Numbered from the stretch's first letter, positions 49,972 to 59,791 are shown. The stretch: 64,000 nt of DNA from Novosphingobium sp. (GCF_019748365.1 NZ_JAIEPN010000188.1:1-64000); one strand, 5' to 3'. Numbers and translations: made by a program. The notes: a model not told the origin generated them from the letters alone.

Positions 49972-51227
49972 AGACCCCTTATTCCGCCTTCAGCCTGCTG
50001 CGCGGTGCGCTGAACGGGCAAAAGCACTGGGAACCGGCCTGGCGCGATCCGGAGCCGAAGGCGAGCTATGATGTGATCATCATCGGCGGCGGCGGGCACG
50101 GGCTTGCCACCGCCTACTACCTCGCCAAAGTCCACGGCATCCGCAATGTCGCGGTGCTGGAAAAGAGCTGGATCGGCGGCGGCAATGTCGGGCGCAACAC
50201 CACGCTTGTGCGCTCGAACTACCGTCTGCCGCAGCTGCACAACTTCTTCGAGTTCGGCCTCAAGCTTTGGCACAATCTCAGCGACGATCTCAATTACAAC
50301 GTGATGTTCAGCCCGCGCGGCGCGATGTTCCTCGGCCACAACGATGGCGACATGATCAAGCTCGCCGAACGCGGCGATGCCATGCGCTGCGACGGGATCG
50401 ACGCGGAACTGCTGACACCGAAGCAGATCGCGAAGATCGAGCCGCTGCTCGATCTCTCCCGCAATGCCCGCTTCCCCATCGACGGCGCGCTGATCCAGTG
50501 GCGCGCCGGCACCGCGCGGCACGATGCCGTCGCTTGGGGCTATGCCCGCGCAGCCGATGCGCTGGGCGTCGATATCATCCAGAAGTGCGAAGTGACGGGC
50601 TTCGTCAAGGATGGCAACCGCATCACCGGCGTCGAGACCACGCGCGGCCGAATCCTCGCTGCACGCACCGGTATCTGCGTTGCGGGCCACAGCGGCCATG
50701 TCGCGGGCCTTGCCGGGCTGCGCCTGCCGATTGAATCACAGACCCTGCAGGCTCTCGTTACCGAAGGCGTGAAACCGATGGTGCAGTCGGTCGTCATGTC
50801 GCAGTCGCTCCATTTCTACGTCAGCCAGTCCGACAAGGGCGGCATCGTCATGGGCGGCGATCCGGACAACTGGCCAAGCTACGCCCGCCGCGGCCAACCC
50901 ACGATCAAGGAACACGCCATCGCGCAGGCGGTCACGGTCATGCCTGCGCTCTCGCGCCTTCGCATGCTGCGCACTTGGTCCGGCGTGACCGACATGAGCT
51001 TCGATGGTTCGCCGATCATCGGGCCGAGCCCCATCGACGGGCTCTATCTCAACGCCGGCTGGTGCTACGGCGGCTTCAAGGCGACCCCGGCTTCGGGCTG
51101 GACCTATGCCCACACGCTCGCCACCGGCAAGCCGCACGAACTCAACGCCCCCTTCAGCCTCGAACGCTTCATGACCGGCGCGACGATCGACGAAACCTCC
51201 GTCGGTCCGTTCCCGAACCACCGCTGA
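49968..51227 (+). CDS. soxB: Sarcosine oxidase beta subunit
   Basis: The 419-residue catalytic subunit of heterotetrameric sarcosine oxidase oxidises sarcosine to glycine, with the methyl group passed to tetrahydrofolate. It starts MKTPYSAFSLLRGALNGQKH, then YDVIIIGGGGHGLATAYYLA (FAD) and NVGRNTTLVRSNYR. The RHD motif in GTARHDAVAWGYARAADALG carries the His that binds FMN covalently in characterised enzymes. DMSFDGSPIIGPSPIDGLYL and GWCYGGFKATPASG close the FAD domain. It overlaps the upstream gene by 4 nt. Confidence 0.96.
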   Translation: MKTPYSAFSLLRGALNGQKHWEPAWRDPEPKASYDVIIIGGGGHGLATAYYLAKVHGIRNVAVLEKSWIGGGNVGRNTTLVRSNYRLPQLHNFFEFGLKLWHNLSDDLNYNVMFSPRGAMFLGHNDGDMIKLAERGDAMRCDGIDAELLTPKQIAKIEPLLDLSRNARFPIDGALIQWRAGTARHDAVAWGYARAADALGVDIIQKCEVTGFVKDGNRITGVETTRGRILAARTGICVAGHSGHVAGLAGLRLPIESQTLQALVTEGVKPMVQSVVMSQSLHFYVSQSDKGGIVMGGDPDNWPSYARRGQPTIKEHAIAQAVTVMPALSRLRMLRTWSGVTDMSFDGSPIIGPSPIDGLYLNAGWCYGGFKATPASGWTYAHTLATGKPHELNAPFSLERFMTGATIDETSVGPFPNHR

Positions 51228-51240
51228 GACAGGCACAGAC

Positions 51241-51504
51241 ATGTACCAGATCACCTGTCCCCACTGCGGCCCGCGCGCCCAGACCGAATTCACTTACGAG
51301 CGCACGACCGATTCCATTGTCGATCCCGCCGCCGAGCCGCAGACCGCGATGCAGGCGCTCTACACCCGCGCCAATCCGATGGGCCTCGATGATGAAATCT
51401 GGCGCCATACCTATGGCTGCCGCGCGTGGATGGTGCTCACCCGCCACCGTGTGACGCACGAGATCCACGCCGTGAAGGCCATCGGCCCGGAGGCGCTGCC
51501 ATGA
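51241..51504 (+). CDS. soxD: Sarcosine oxidase delta subunit
   Basis: The 87-residue product has the zinc ligands of the family: Cys6 and Cys9 (ITCPHCGPR) plus His56 and Cys60 (HTYGCRAW). The GLDDEIWRHTYGCRAW segment is diagnostic. It stabilises the heterotetramer and lies between beta and alpha subunit genes in the usual soxBDAG order. It overlaps soxA by 4 nt. Confidence 0.96.
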   Translation: MYQITCPHCGPRAQTEFTYERTTDSIVDPAAEPQTAMQALYTRANPMGLDDEIWRHTYGCRAWMVLTRHRVTHEIHAVKAIGPEALP

Positions 51505-54266
51505 GCGGCCCTACGCGCACCCCGTCAGGTGAGGAAACCGTCCCGTTCACCTTCGACGGCACGACCTATCATGCCCGCCCCGGCGACACGCTCGCCGCCG
51601 CGCTGCTCGCAAATGGCGTCGGCCTTGTCGGTCGCAGCTTCAAGTATCACCGCCCGCGCGGGATCATGACGGCCGGGATCGAGGAGCCGAACGCGCTCGT
51701 CACGGTGGGGAAAGGCGGCCGCGCCGAGCCCAACACCCGCGCGACCGACCTGTTCGTCTATCCCGGCATGGTCGCGATGAGCCAGAACCGCTGGCCCAGC
51801 CTCTCGTTCGATGTCGCCTCGATCTTCGGCCTTGCCGCGCCCGCGCTGGGCGCCGGGTTCTACTACAAGACCTTCTTCGGCCCCGCGAAGCACTGGATGC
51901 GCTACGAAGGCTTCATCCGCCGCGCCGCCGGTCTCGGCAACGCGCCGACCGAGCCCGATCCCGACAACTTCAGCCAACGCGCCGGTTTCTGCGATGTGCT
52001 CGTCGTCGGCTCCGGCCCCGCTGGCCTCAAGGCCGCGCTCGAAGCTGCCGAGGCAGGCAAGCGCGTCATGCTGGTCGAGCAGGATTCAGCCCCCGGCGGC
52101 TCGCTCCTGCGCGATCCCGATCCCGCGATTGATCCCGCCGCGATGGTGGACCGCATCAGGGCGCTCGGCGGCGAAGTCCTCCTGCGCACGACCGCGTCCG
52201 GTTACTGGGACCACAACTTCCTCACGCTCACCCAGCGCCTTGCCGAACCCGGCGAAGTGCCGCCGCACGGCTTTGCCCAGCGCTTGTGGCATCTGCGGGC
52301 AGGGCGGGTGATCCTCGCCACCGGCCTGATCGAGCGCCCGGTGCCCTTCGCCAACAACGACCACCCCGGTGTGATGTTGTCGCAGGCCGTGCGCAGCTAC
52401 CTGCGCCGTTGGGGCGTCCTCCCCGGCAAGCGCGTCGTCATCGCCACCAACAACGATGATGCCTACCTCACGGCGCAGGCATTGGTCGAAGCCGGTGCCG
52501 ACGTCGTCGCCCTGCTCGATGCCCGCGCCAGCGGACCGGCTGCACCCGCTGGCGTCACTGTCTACCACGATGCGCGCCCCTCCAGCGTCACGGGCCGCAA
52601 GCATGCCTTGCGCAAGGTCACCGCCGTGATCGGCGGCAGCGAACAGAGCTTCGACGTGGACCTGATCGCCGTTTCCGGCGGCTTCGTGCCCGTTTCCCAC
52701 CTTCACATGCAGGCGGGCGGCAAGCTGAACTGGTCCGAGGAAGCGCAGGCCTTCGTGCCCGGCGAAACCCCGCAAGCCTGCGAAACTATCGGCGCCGCGC
52801 TCGCGCCGCCGCCCGCACCCGCCGTCGCTCCGGCGGGCAAGGCCAAGAAAAGCTTCGTCGATTTTCAGAATGACGTCAGCCTCGCGGACATCGATCTCGC
52901 CTGGCAGGAAGGCTACCGCTCGGTCGAGCACCTCAAGCGCTACACCACGCTGGGCATGGCGACCGATCAGGGCAAGACCAGCAATATGGTCGCGCTTTCG
53001 CGCCTTGCCGAAAAGCAGGGTGTGAGCGTGCCGCAGGCCGGCCTCACCACGTTTCGCCCGCCGTTCACGCCCGTCACCATGGGGCTGCTGGCGGGCGCCG
53101 GCGCACGCAATGCGGGGGCACACGTGCGCCGGATCCCCTTGCACGCGCTGCACGAGGCGCACGATCCGATCTGGCAGCCGCTGGGCTACTGGTTCCGCCC
53201 ACGCGCCTATCCGGTGGACGGCGAAACCCTTGCCGAAGCCTCGCTGCGCGAAGCCCGCACCGTGCGCACCGTGGCGGGCCTCAGCGACGTTTCCACGCTG
53301 GGCAAGTTCGAAGTCTCCGGCCCCGATGCTGCCGCGCTGCTGGAACTCGTCTGCGCGACCACGGTTGGCAAGCTGGCGGTCGGGCGCGGACGCTATACCT
53401 TCATGCTGCGCGAGGACGGCATGGTGCAGGACGATGGCACCGTCTGGCGCCTCGCCGAAGACCGCTACCTGCTGACCAGCTCCACTGGCGGCGCTGACCG
53501 CATGGCGCACTTCATTTCCTACGTGCGCAACAGTCTGCGGCCTGACCTCAAGTGCTCGGTGGTCAATGTTCAGGAGCACTACGCCGGCATTGCGCTCGCT
53601 GGCCCCAAGGCGCGCGGCATCCTCGCCGCACTCATCGGGGCTGAGCCGCCGCGCCATATGGGCTATGCGCCGGGCGTGCTGGCTGGCGTTCCGGTCCACG
53701 TCCTCGCCGCCAGCTACAGCGGCGAGCGCGCTTTCGAAATCCATGTCGAGGCGACGCATGCCGACAAGGTCTGGCAAGCCATCGAGGCCGCGACCCGCGC
53801 CGAAGGGGGCGCGCCTTACGGCCTTGAAGCCATGGAACTGCTGCGCATCGAAAAGGGCCACGTGGTCGTCGGCGGCGAAGTCGATGGCCGCTCCACCCCG
53901 CACGATCTCGGCCTTGGCGGCATGCTCAACAAGGTGGGCGGCTTTATCGGCGCGGCGGGCCTGACGCGGCCTGCCTTGAGCGGTCCGAACCGCAACAACC
54001 TTGTCGGCCTCGTCAGCCTCGATGGGCCGATCCCGGAGGGTGGCATGCTGATCCAGCGGGCAGGCCAATCGCCGCAAGGCCATGTCACCGCCGCCGCGCG
54101 CCGCATTCTCGAAGGCGTTCCTATCGCGCTGGCGCTGCTGCAGGGTGGCCACAGGCGCCATGGCGAGGAACTGATCGTCACATCACCCACACGCGGCGAG
54201 AAGGCCCGTGTGCGGGTGACCGCGCCGCATTTCTACGATCCTGCCGGGGAACGCTACCGTGACTGA
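51501..54266 (+). CDS. soxA: Sarcosine oxidase alpha subunit
   Basis: The 921-residue product has an N-terminal Fer2_4-like domain (TFDGTTYHARPGDTLAAALL, SFKYHRPRGI), a central NAD/FAD-type domain (DVLVVGSGPAGLKAALEAAE, the RVILATGLIERPVPFANNDH block) and a C-terminal GcvT-like aminomethyltransferase domain (DVSTLGKFEVSGPDAAALLE, AMELLRIEKGHVVVGGEVDG). The last domain transfers the methyl carbon to tetrahydrofolate, giving methylene-THF. ATG 51501 fits the family N-terminus and overlaps soxD. The length is slightly below the usual 960-1000. Confidence 0.96.
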   Translation: MSGPTRTPSGEETVPFTFDGTTYHARPGDTLAAALLANGVGLVGRSFKYHRPRGIMTAGIEEPNALVTVGKGGRAEPNTRATDLFVYPGMVAMSQNRWPSLSFDVASIFGLAAPALGAGFYYKTFFGPAKHWMRYEGFIRRAAGLGNAPTEPDPDNFSQRAGFCDVLVVGSGPAGLKAALEAAEAGKRVMLVEQDSAPGGSLLRDPDPAIDPAAMVDRIRALGGEVLLRTTASGYWDHNFLTLTQRLAEPGEVPPHGFAQRLWHLRAGRVILATGLIERPVPFANNDHPGVMLSQAVRSYLRRWGVLPGKRVVIATNNDDAYLTAQALVEAGADVVALLDARASGPAAPAGVTVYHDARPSSVTGRKHALRKVTAVIGGSEQSFDVDLIAVSGGFVPVSHLHMQAGGKLNWSEEAQAFVPGETPQACETIGAALAPPPAPAVAPAGKAKKSFVDFQNDVSLADIDLAWQEGYRSVEHLKRYTTLGMATDQGKTSNMVALSRLAEKQGVSVPQAGLTTFRPPFTPVTMGLLAGAGARNAGAHVRRIPLHALHEAHDPIWQPLGYWFRPRAYPVDGETLAEASLREARTVRTVAGLSDVSTLGKFEVSGPDAAALLELVCATTVGKLAVGRGRYTFMLREDGMVQDDGTVWRLAEDRYLLTSSTGGADRMAHFISYVRNSLRPDLKCSVVNVQEHYAGIALAGPKARGILAALIGAEPPRHMGYAPGVLAGVPVHVLAASYSGERAFEIHVEATHADKVWQAIEAATRAEGGAPYGLEAMELLRIEKGHVVVGGEVDGRSTPHDLGLGGMLNKVGGFIGAAGLTRPALSGPNRNNLVGLVSLDGPIPEGGMLIQRAGQSPQGHVTAAARRILEGVPIALALLQGGHRRHGEELIVTSPTRGEKARVRVTAPHFYDPAGERYRD

Positions 54267-54753
54267 AGCAACCTCGATCATCGCGCTCCCGGCCGCCCCG
54301 CTGCATGCGCTGGAGATCTGGAGCAACCCGCAATGCGTGGCAACTCGCGTCCACAAGGCACTCCGCTTCGCGCTGCCACCGATGAACCGCAGCGCCGCCA
54401 ATGCGTCCATCACGCTCATGCGTTTTGAACCCACCGTCTGGCTGGCTGAGGGCGATGTCTCGGTCCTTGCGGATACACTGGGCGATGACGGTGCGCTGAC
54501 CGCCATTGGCGGCGGGATCGTCCGCTTCCGCATCGCCGGGCCGGGCTGGCGCGAACTGCTGCTGGAAGGCGGCGTGTTCGATACGAGCGCCGCCGCGTTC
54601 CCGGTGGGCGCGACTGCCGCAACGGTGATCGATCACGTCGGCGTGCGGCTGTTTGCGGAGAGCGAAGACGCCTGCATCGCCTATGTGCCGTCAAGCTACG
54701 CGCAGAGCCTGCACCACTTCTGGGACGAAGCGCTGCCGCTGCTGGGGGCGTGA
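54259..54753 (+). CDS. soxG: Sarcosine oxidase gamma subunit
   Basis: The 164-residue product is short and weakly conserved, as usual for SoxG. Its GVFDTSAAAFPVGATAATVI and SYAQSLHHFWDEAL segments match the family. The GTG start at 54259 overlaps soxA by 8 bp. It completes soxBDAG and ends the eight-gene operon begun by the Rieske oxygenase. Confidence 0.9.
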   Translation: MTEATSIIALPAAPLHALEIWSNPQCVATRVHKALRFALPPMNRSAANASITLMRFEPTVWLAEGDVSVLADTLGDDGALTAIGGGIVRFRIAGPGWRELLLEGGVFDTSAAAFPVGATAATVIDHVGVRLFAESEDACIAYVPSSYAQSLHHFWDEALPLLGA

Positions 54754-54780
54754 GCGCTACGTTCGTGCTTGGCCGCTCTC

Positions 54781-56145
54781 TCAGTGAATCCGCGCGCCCT
54801 GCCGCCTGAGTTCCGCCTGCACAGCCGCAATATCCAACTCGGCAAAATCGCGCCCCGTTTTCACCGCAACCGCCGCCGCCACGCCCGCGCCTTGCCCGGA
54901 CACCGCGCAGCACATCATGTTGCGCACCGCCGCATGGCTCACCTTGTCACCGCCGATCACCCGCCCGGCCACCAGCAGGTTCGTGATCCCCTTCGGCACC
55001 AGCGAGCGGTAGGGCACGTGGAAATAGCGCCCCGTCGTCGGCAGGATCAGCAGGCCGTAGCCGTCGATGAATTCGGGGAAGATGCCGATCGAATCCTCAA
55101 AACGGCCTTCTCCGCGCACATCCTCGCCGGTCATGTTGTAGAGCGCATCGATCTTGCGCGTATCGCGAATACCCAAGGTCATGCCGAAGTTGCGCAGCTT
55201 GGCCTGCTCGCAGCCGGGCATGAAGCCGCGCAGCGCGGCGATGGCGTGCATCGCATCGCGGCGCCCGTGCATCTCGCCGCGCGTCAGGCTGTCGGGGTCG
55301 GTGCCGTCGAGGTAGTGGTGGACGAGATTGAGGTAGGTGAGGTCGCCCTGATCCGAAACCGTGCCCCAGGTGCCCGCAATCGTCGCAAGGTTCGGCGGCA
55401 GCAGCCCGGCGGCCAGCGCCTGCCGGAACGGCTTGCGCAGGAACGGGGAGAACATCGCGTCTTCCTTGCCGCTCGTCGTGATGTCCCATTCGCCGCCGCC
55501 GGACCAGTCGCCATATGTCTGCGGATCGGCCTTCACCGCCTCGATGAAGCGCGCCTTGTTCACCCCGCTCATTGAGAACATGACCGAAACCGACATCATC
55601 TCGTCGACCGGATGCTTGATCGTCGGTGCGCCGCCGCGATAGGCAAGATCGGCGTCACCGGTCGCGTCGATGACGCGGCTCGCAAGGATCGCCTCGCGTC
55701 CGGCCTTGCTCTCCACGATCACACCGCGGATCGTGCCGCCCTCCATGATCGGCGCCACGACCAGCCGGTGGAGCATCGGGATGACGCCCGCTTCCTCGAC
55801 CAGCACGTCGGCGACATGCTTGAACGCCTCGGCATCCAGCGCGTGGCTGATCGATTGCGGCTCGGGCAGGGCGGCATCCATCGCCACCGCCCGGTCCTCG
55901 AACTCGCGGCCGATACCCTCGCTGTCGATGGTTTCGAGGTGGCGATACCAGGCAAAGCCTTCGACACCGACCTGAGTGATATTGCCGCCAAAGCAGCCGT
56001 AGCGTTCGACCAGCGTGGTCTTCACGCCCGCGCGTGCCGAAGCGAGCGCGGCGGCGAGGCCGCCCGGGCCCGAACCCACCACGAGCACATCGGTCTCATG
56101 GATCACGTCGATCCGGCGGGCGGGTTCTTCGATCTGTCTCGTCAT
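54781..56145 (-). CDS. FAD-dependent oxidoreductase
   Basis: The 454-residue product has the FAD motif DVLVVGSGPGGLAAALASAR, then RYGCFGGNITQVGVEGFAWY, the ATGDADLAYRGGAP block and a C-terminal NLLVAGRVIGGDKVSHAAVR. It belongs to the FAD-dependent oxidoreductase family that includes glucose-inhibited/fumarate-reductase-like flavoproteins; the substrate is unknown. It converges with soxG (27 bp), which suggests but does not prove a link to amine breakdown. MTRQIEEPARR at 56145 was chosen as start; the frame upstream is unlike the family. Confidence 0.82.
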   Translation of the reverse strand: MTRQIEEPARRIDVIHETDVLVVGSGPGGLAAALASARAGVKTTLVERYGCFGGNITQVGVEGFAWYRHLETIDSEGIGREFEDRAVAMDAALPEPQSISHALDAEAFKHVADVLVEEAGVIPMLHRLVVAPIMEGGTIRGVIVESKAGREAILASRVIDATGDADLAYRGGAPTIKHPVDEMMSVSVMFSMSGVNKARFIEAVKADPQTYGDWSGGGEWDITTSGKEDAMFSPFLRKPFRQALAAGLLPPNLATIAGTWGTVSDQGDLTYLNLVHHYLDGTDPDSLTRGEMHGRRDAMHAIAALRGFMPGCEQAKLRNFGMTLGIRDTRKIDALYNMTGEDVRGEGRFEDSIGIFPEFIDGYGLLILPTTGRYFHVPYRSLVPKGITNLLVAGRVIGGDKVSHAAVRNMMCCAVSGQGAGVAAAVAVKTGRDFAELDIAAVQAELRRQGARIH

Positions 56146-56248
56146 GGCCGTGCAGCATGGCGCACGTGCGGAAGCGGTCAACCGGTGCGGAGCGCGCCGG
56201 TCGCCATTAAGCAAGTCTGATGCGGGGGTTCAGCGGGGGTGATGGCGA

Positions 56249-56656
56249 TCAGACGCGGCGAATGCGCGAAGGATCGGTCATCGGGGTATAGACGCGGTGG
56301 CGGGTCTCGACTTTCCATTCGCCGGAAACCTGCGCGACATGCGCCTGCCGCTGCAGTGCACGGCCCAGCGCTTCGAAATCGAGCGGTGTATCAAGCTGCA
56401 TGCCGAACGTGTGGCCGCCGAACCAGCGGACGATTCCGACAACTTCCTGTTCGCCCGGCAGCACCACCGTCACGCGTTCGCCGCGCACCGGTGCGGGTCC
56501 GCGTGCGCTGGCGCCGAGACCGGTGGCTGAGACGTTGCGGATCACGATATCCTGCACTTCGCCATCCCGATGCACCAGCCGTGCACGGATGATCCGTGGC
56601 TGGCGTTGCTCGCGCACAACCTGGTCAGTCGGTGGAATGGGAGCCATGAAAGACAT
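56249..56656 (-). CDS. PilZ-domain protein
   Basis: The 135-residue product has the PilZ pattern: basic RQPRIIRARLVHRDG, then VIRNVSATGLGASARGP (the D/NxSxxG motif, here Asn-x-Ser-x-x-Gly) and GIVRWFGGHTFGMQL. PilZ domains bind cyclic-di-GMP and change motility or surface polysaccharides. The partner is not identifiable. A second PilZ gene and an HD-GYP gene lie within 7 kb. Confidence 0.85.
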   Translation of the reverse strand: MSFMAPIPPTDQVVREQRQPRIIRARLVHRDGEVQDIVIRNVSATGLGASARGPAPVRGERVTVVLPGEQEVVGIVRWFGGHTFGMQLDTPLDFEALGRALQRQAHVAQVSGEWKVETRHRVYTPMTDPSRIRRV

Positions 56657-56837
56657 CTACCGCACCATCACCTAGAAACTTGCCATGCAGCGCAAGTCGG
56701 CGCCTTCGAACCATAATGGACCAGGAACGGTAAATGATCCGTTATGGATGGTCTTTCAGTCATGCGCATTGCGCAATAATTCTGCCGATGAGGCTCGCGG
56801 GGAGCCCGGATCTGGTCCGAAGCTCCCCGCTTACTCG

Positions 56838-57536
56838 TCAGGCCGCGTCGACCATCACGATTTCGCTGTCTTCAAGCGCGGTCAGCGTCACCACGTCCAA
56901 ATCGCGAATCGCCGCGCCGTCGCGGGCATTCACGGTCACGTCCTTGATTCTCACCGCGCCGGTTGCCGGAACCAGATAGGCCTTGCGGTCCTTTCCGATC
57001 GGGTAGCTGGCAGTTTCGCCGGCGCGCAAGGTGAGGCCCAGCACGCGCGCGTCAGTGCGGATCGGCAGGGCATCGCCGTCGCCTTCATAGCCCGAGGCCA
57101 GGGTTACGAACTGGCCGGCCCGCTCACCCTTGGGGAAAGGACGTGCGCCCCAGCCCGGAGCCTCGCCGCTGCGGGTGGGCATGATCCAGATCTGGAAGAT
57201 GCGCGTGGTGACGTCCTCCATGTTGTATTCCGAATGACGGATGCCGGTGCCCGCGCTCATCACCTGGACGTCGCCCGCTTCGGTGCGGCCCTTGTTGCCA
57301 AGGCTGTCCTGATGGGTAATCGCGCCTTCGCGGACATAAGTGATGATTTCCATGTCGCGGTGCGGGTGGGGCGGGAATCCGGTCTTCGGCGCGATGGTAT
57401 CGTCGTTCCACACGCGCAGGTTGCCCCAGTGCATCCGCGCCGGATCATGGTATTCTGCGAACGAGAAGTGGTGCTTGGCATCGAGCCAGCCGTGGTTGGC
57501 ACCGCCGAGGCTCGAGAAGGGGCGAAGTTCGATCAT
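56838..57536 (-). CDS. Pirin-family bicupin protein
   Basis: The 232-residue product has the pirin signature: ARMHWGNLRVWNDDTIAPKT, GFPPHPHRDMEIITYV, ITHQDSLGNKG and MSAGTGIRHSEYN. The metal ligands His-Pro-His-Arg and His-x-Glu in the first cupin are intact. Bacterial pirins of this size can act as quercetinases or redox modulators. It is divergent from a LysR gene 128 bp away, a common arrangement. Confidence 0.93.
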   Translation of the reverse strand: MIELRPFSSLGGANHGWLDAKHHFSFAEYHDPARMHWGNLRVWNDDTIAPKTGFPPHPHRDMEIITYVREGAITHQDSLGNKGRTEAGDVQVMSAGTGIRHSEYNMEDVTTRIFQIWIMPTRSGEAPGWGARPFPKGERAGQFVTLASGYEGDGDALPIRTDARVLGLTLRAGETASYPIGKDRKAYLVPATGAVRIKDVTVNARDGAAIRDLDVVTLTALEDSEIVMVDAA

Positions 57537-57664
57537 GGTCTTGTCTCCTGTCCGGCGCCGCCGGCCGGGAAGGGCGGGGCGCCTCTGTTGGAGCCGATAT
57601 AGCGCTTGCCCGCTTTCCTGTTCAGTGGGATAAATTGGACCGATTTGTTCTATGGAGCCGAACG

Positions 57665-58594
57665 ATGGCCAATCCCGGCACCCCCACGCTCGATCAGTTG
57701 CGCATCTTCCTCACGATTGTCGATACCGGCAGCTTCGCCGGCGCCGCCCGCACTTTGGGCCGGGCGGTTTCGGTGATCAGCTACGGCATTGCCAATTTGG
57801 AAGCCCAGCTCGGCGTTTCCCTGTTTGACCGCGAGGGCACGCGCAAGCCGCAGCTCACCGTGGCCGGCCGCGCGCTCCTTGCCGAAGCCCGCACCATTGC
57901 CCAGGGCGTCGATGGTCTGCGCGCCAAAGTGAAGGGCCTGCTCGATGGGCTGGAAGCCGAAGTCGATCTCGCGGTCGATGTCATGGTCCCGCCCGAGCGG
58001 CTGGCCACCGTCCTGCGCGGGTTTGCCTCCGAATTCCCGACCGTCCAGCTCCGGCTCCATGTCGAGGCACTCGGCGCGATCAGCGCAATGGTCCTCGCGC
58101 GCACCGCCACCATCGGCATCTCCGGTCCGCTCGCCGCCGAAGTGCCCGAGATCGACGGCAAGGTCGCGGGCGCCACGCTGCTTGTCCCTGTCGCCGCGCC
58201 CGATCACCCGCTTGGTCGGATGACCGAGATTCACCCCGGCGCAGGGCGAGACTACATCCAGCTCGTCCTTTCGGACCGCTCGGGCACGACGGCAGGCCGC
58301 GATTTCGGTGTTGTCAGTTCCAAGACCTGGCGGCTTGCCGATCTCGGCGCCAAGCACGCCCTGCTGCGCGAGGGGATTGGCTGGGGCAACATGCCGCTGC
58401 CGATGATCGAGGGCGATCTGGCCGCAGGTACGCTGGTCCGCCTCGCCATGCCCGATCACCCAGGCGGCGCCTATCGCTTCACTGCGATCTGGCGCCGCGA
58501 TACACCCCCCGGGCCCGCCGCGCGCTGGCTGCTCGATCAGTTCGTCGCGCTTGGCGTGCCCGATGCGGAGGCCTGCAACACGCCGGATGTGTGA
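57665..58594 (+). CDS. LysR-family regulator
   Basis: The 309-residue product has the HTH LDQLRIFLTIVDTGSFAGAA, RAVSVISYGIANLEAQLGVS and LFDREGTRKPQLTVAGRALL, plus an effector-binding domain. ATG 57665 was chosen; an in-frame ATG ten codons earlier lacks family similarity. It is divergent from the pirin gene, its probable target. Confidence 0.92.
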   Translation: MANPGTPTLDQLRIFLTIVDTGSFAGAARTLGRAVSVISYGIANLEAQLGVSLFDREGTRKPQLTVAGRALLAEARTIAQGVDGLRAKVKGLLDGLEAEVDLAVDVMVPPERLATVLRGFASEFPTVQLRLHVEALGAISAMVLARTATIGISGPLAAEVPEIDGKVAGATLLVPVAAPDHPLGRMTEIHPGAGRDYIQLVLSDRSGTTAGRDFGVVSSKTWRLADLGAKHALLREGIGWGNMPLPMIEGDLAAGTLVRLAMPDHPGGAYRFTAIWRRDTPPGPAARWLLDQFVALGVPDAEACNTPDV

Positions 58595-58597
58595 GGC

Positions 58598-59791
58598 TCA
58601 GCCCACCCCCGCGGCAAAGTCTTTCAGCATCTGCTTGGCGATCACCAGCTGCATGATCTGCGTGGTGCCCTCGTAGATGCGGTAGATGCGCGCATCGCGG
58701 AAGAAGCGCTCGGCCTCGTACTCGGCCAGATAGCCCGCCCCGCCGTGGATCTGCACACAGCGATCCGCCACGCGGCCGCACATTTCCGAAGCGAACATCT
58801 TGAACGCAGCGGCTTCCATCAGGATCTTCTGCCCGGAATCGGCCTTGGCGATGGCATCGCGCATCATGCACTGCGCGGCATAGATTTCGGCCTGGCTGTC
58901 TGCCAGCATCGCCTGGATCAGCTGGAACTGCGCAATCGGCTCACCAAAGGCCTTACGCTCATTGGCATAGCGGATCGCCGTATCGAGGAACCGCCGCGCC
59001 TGCGCCGTCGCGGCCGCACCGACTGATAGCCGCCCGTTGTCGAGGCTTTGCATGGCAGTCGCAAAGCCCTTGCCTTCCTCGCCGCCGAGCAGCGCGTCGC
59101 CGGGCACGAAGACGTCCTCAAGGATGATATCGCCAATGTGGCTGCCCTGCTGGCCCATCTTCTTGTCGGACTTGCCGCGCGTCACCCCCGGCGTATCGAG
59201 CGGCACGAGAAACGCCGAGACATGGGCGTTGCGCGGCAGGTTCTCCTTCGAGGTGCGCGCCATGATCAGCCCCACTTTCGCGTAGGGCGCATTGGTGATG
59301 TAGCGTTTGGTGCCATTGAGCACATAGCCATTGCCCGATCGTACCGCCATGGTCGCAAGGCCCGCCGAATCCGAACCCGAACCCGGCTCGGTCAGGCCAA
59401 ATGCCGCGATCTCGCCCGCCGCAAGTCGTGGCAGCCATTCGGCCTTCTGCTCGGCCGTCCCCGCGTTCTTGATCGCCGAACAGACCATGCCGATGTTGAT
59501 CGAGATGATCGAACGAAACGCCGGCATGGCATAGCTGATCGCGTGGATCGTCTCGATGTACTGACTGATGCTCATGCCCGCCCCGCCGTATTCCTCGGGC
59601 ATGGTCAGACCAAACAGGCCCATGTCGCGCATCTCGGCCAGGAGGTCCTCGGGGATGGCATCGCCCGCGATCACCTGTGCCTCGGCCGGAATCAGCCGCT
59701 CGCGTACGTAGCGCTGCAATTGTTCGAGAAACTGCGCGAAAACGTCAGGGTCCATGCCGGCATTGACGGTGGCGCTCGGCGCATTGTTCAT
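58598..59791 (-). CDS. Acyl-CoA dehydrogenase
   Basis: The 397-residue flavoenzyme has the N-terminal helical domain (GLFGLTMPEEYGGAGMSISQ), FAD-binding AFGLTEPGSGSDSAGLATMA and YITNAPYAKVGLIMART, and the C-terminal QIHGGAGYLAEYEAERFFRD with an IYEGTTQIMQLVIAKQML ending. The catalytic Glu lies in the IYEGT segment, as in short- and medium-chain enzymes. It starts at 59791 with GGTGA upstream. It converges with the LysR gene (3 bp between stops). The substrate chain is not known. Confidence 0.92.
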   Translation of the reverse strand: MNNAPSATVNAGMDPDVFAQFLEQLQRYVRERLIPAEAQVIAGDAIPEDLLAEMRDMGLFGLTMPEEYGGAGMSISQYIETIHAISYAMPAFRSIISINIGMVCSAIKNAGTAEQKAEWLPRLAAGEIAAFGLTEPGSGSDSAGLATMAVRSGNGYVLNGTKRYITNAPYAKVGLIMARTSKENLPRNAHVSAFLVPLDTPGVTRGKSDKKMGQQGSHIGDIILEDVFVPGDALLGGEEGKGFATAMQSLDNGRLSVGAAATAQARRFLDTAIRYANERKAFGEPIAQFQLIQAMLADSQAEIYAAQCMMRDAIAKADSGQKILMEAAAFKMFASEMCGRVADRCVQIHGGAGYLAEYEAERFFRDARIYRIYEGTTQIMQLVIAKQMLKDFAAGVG

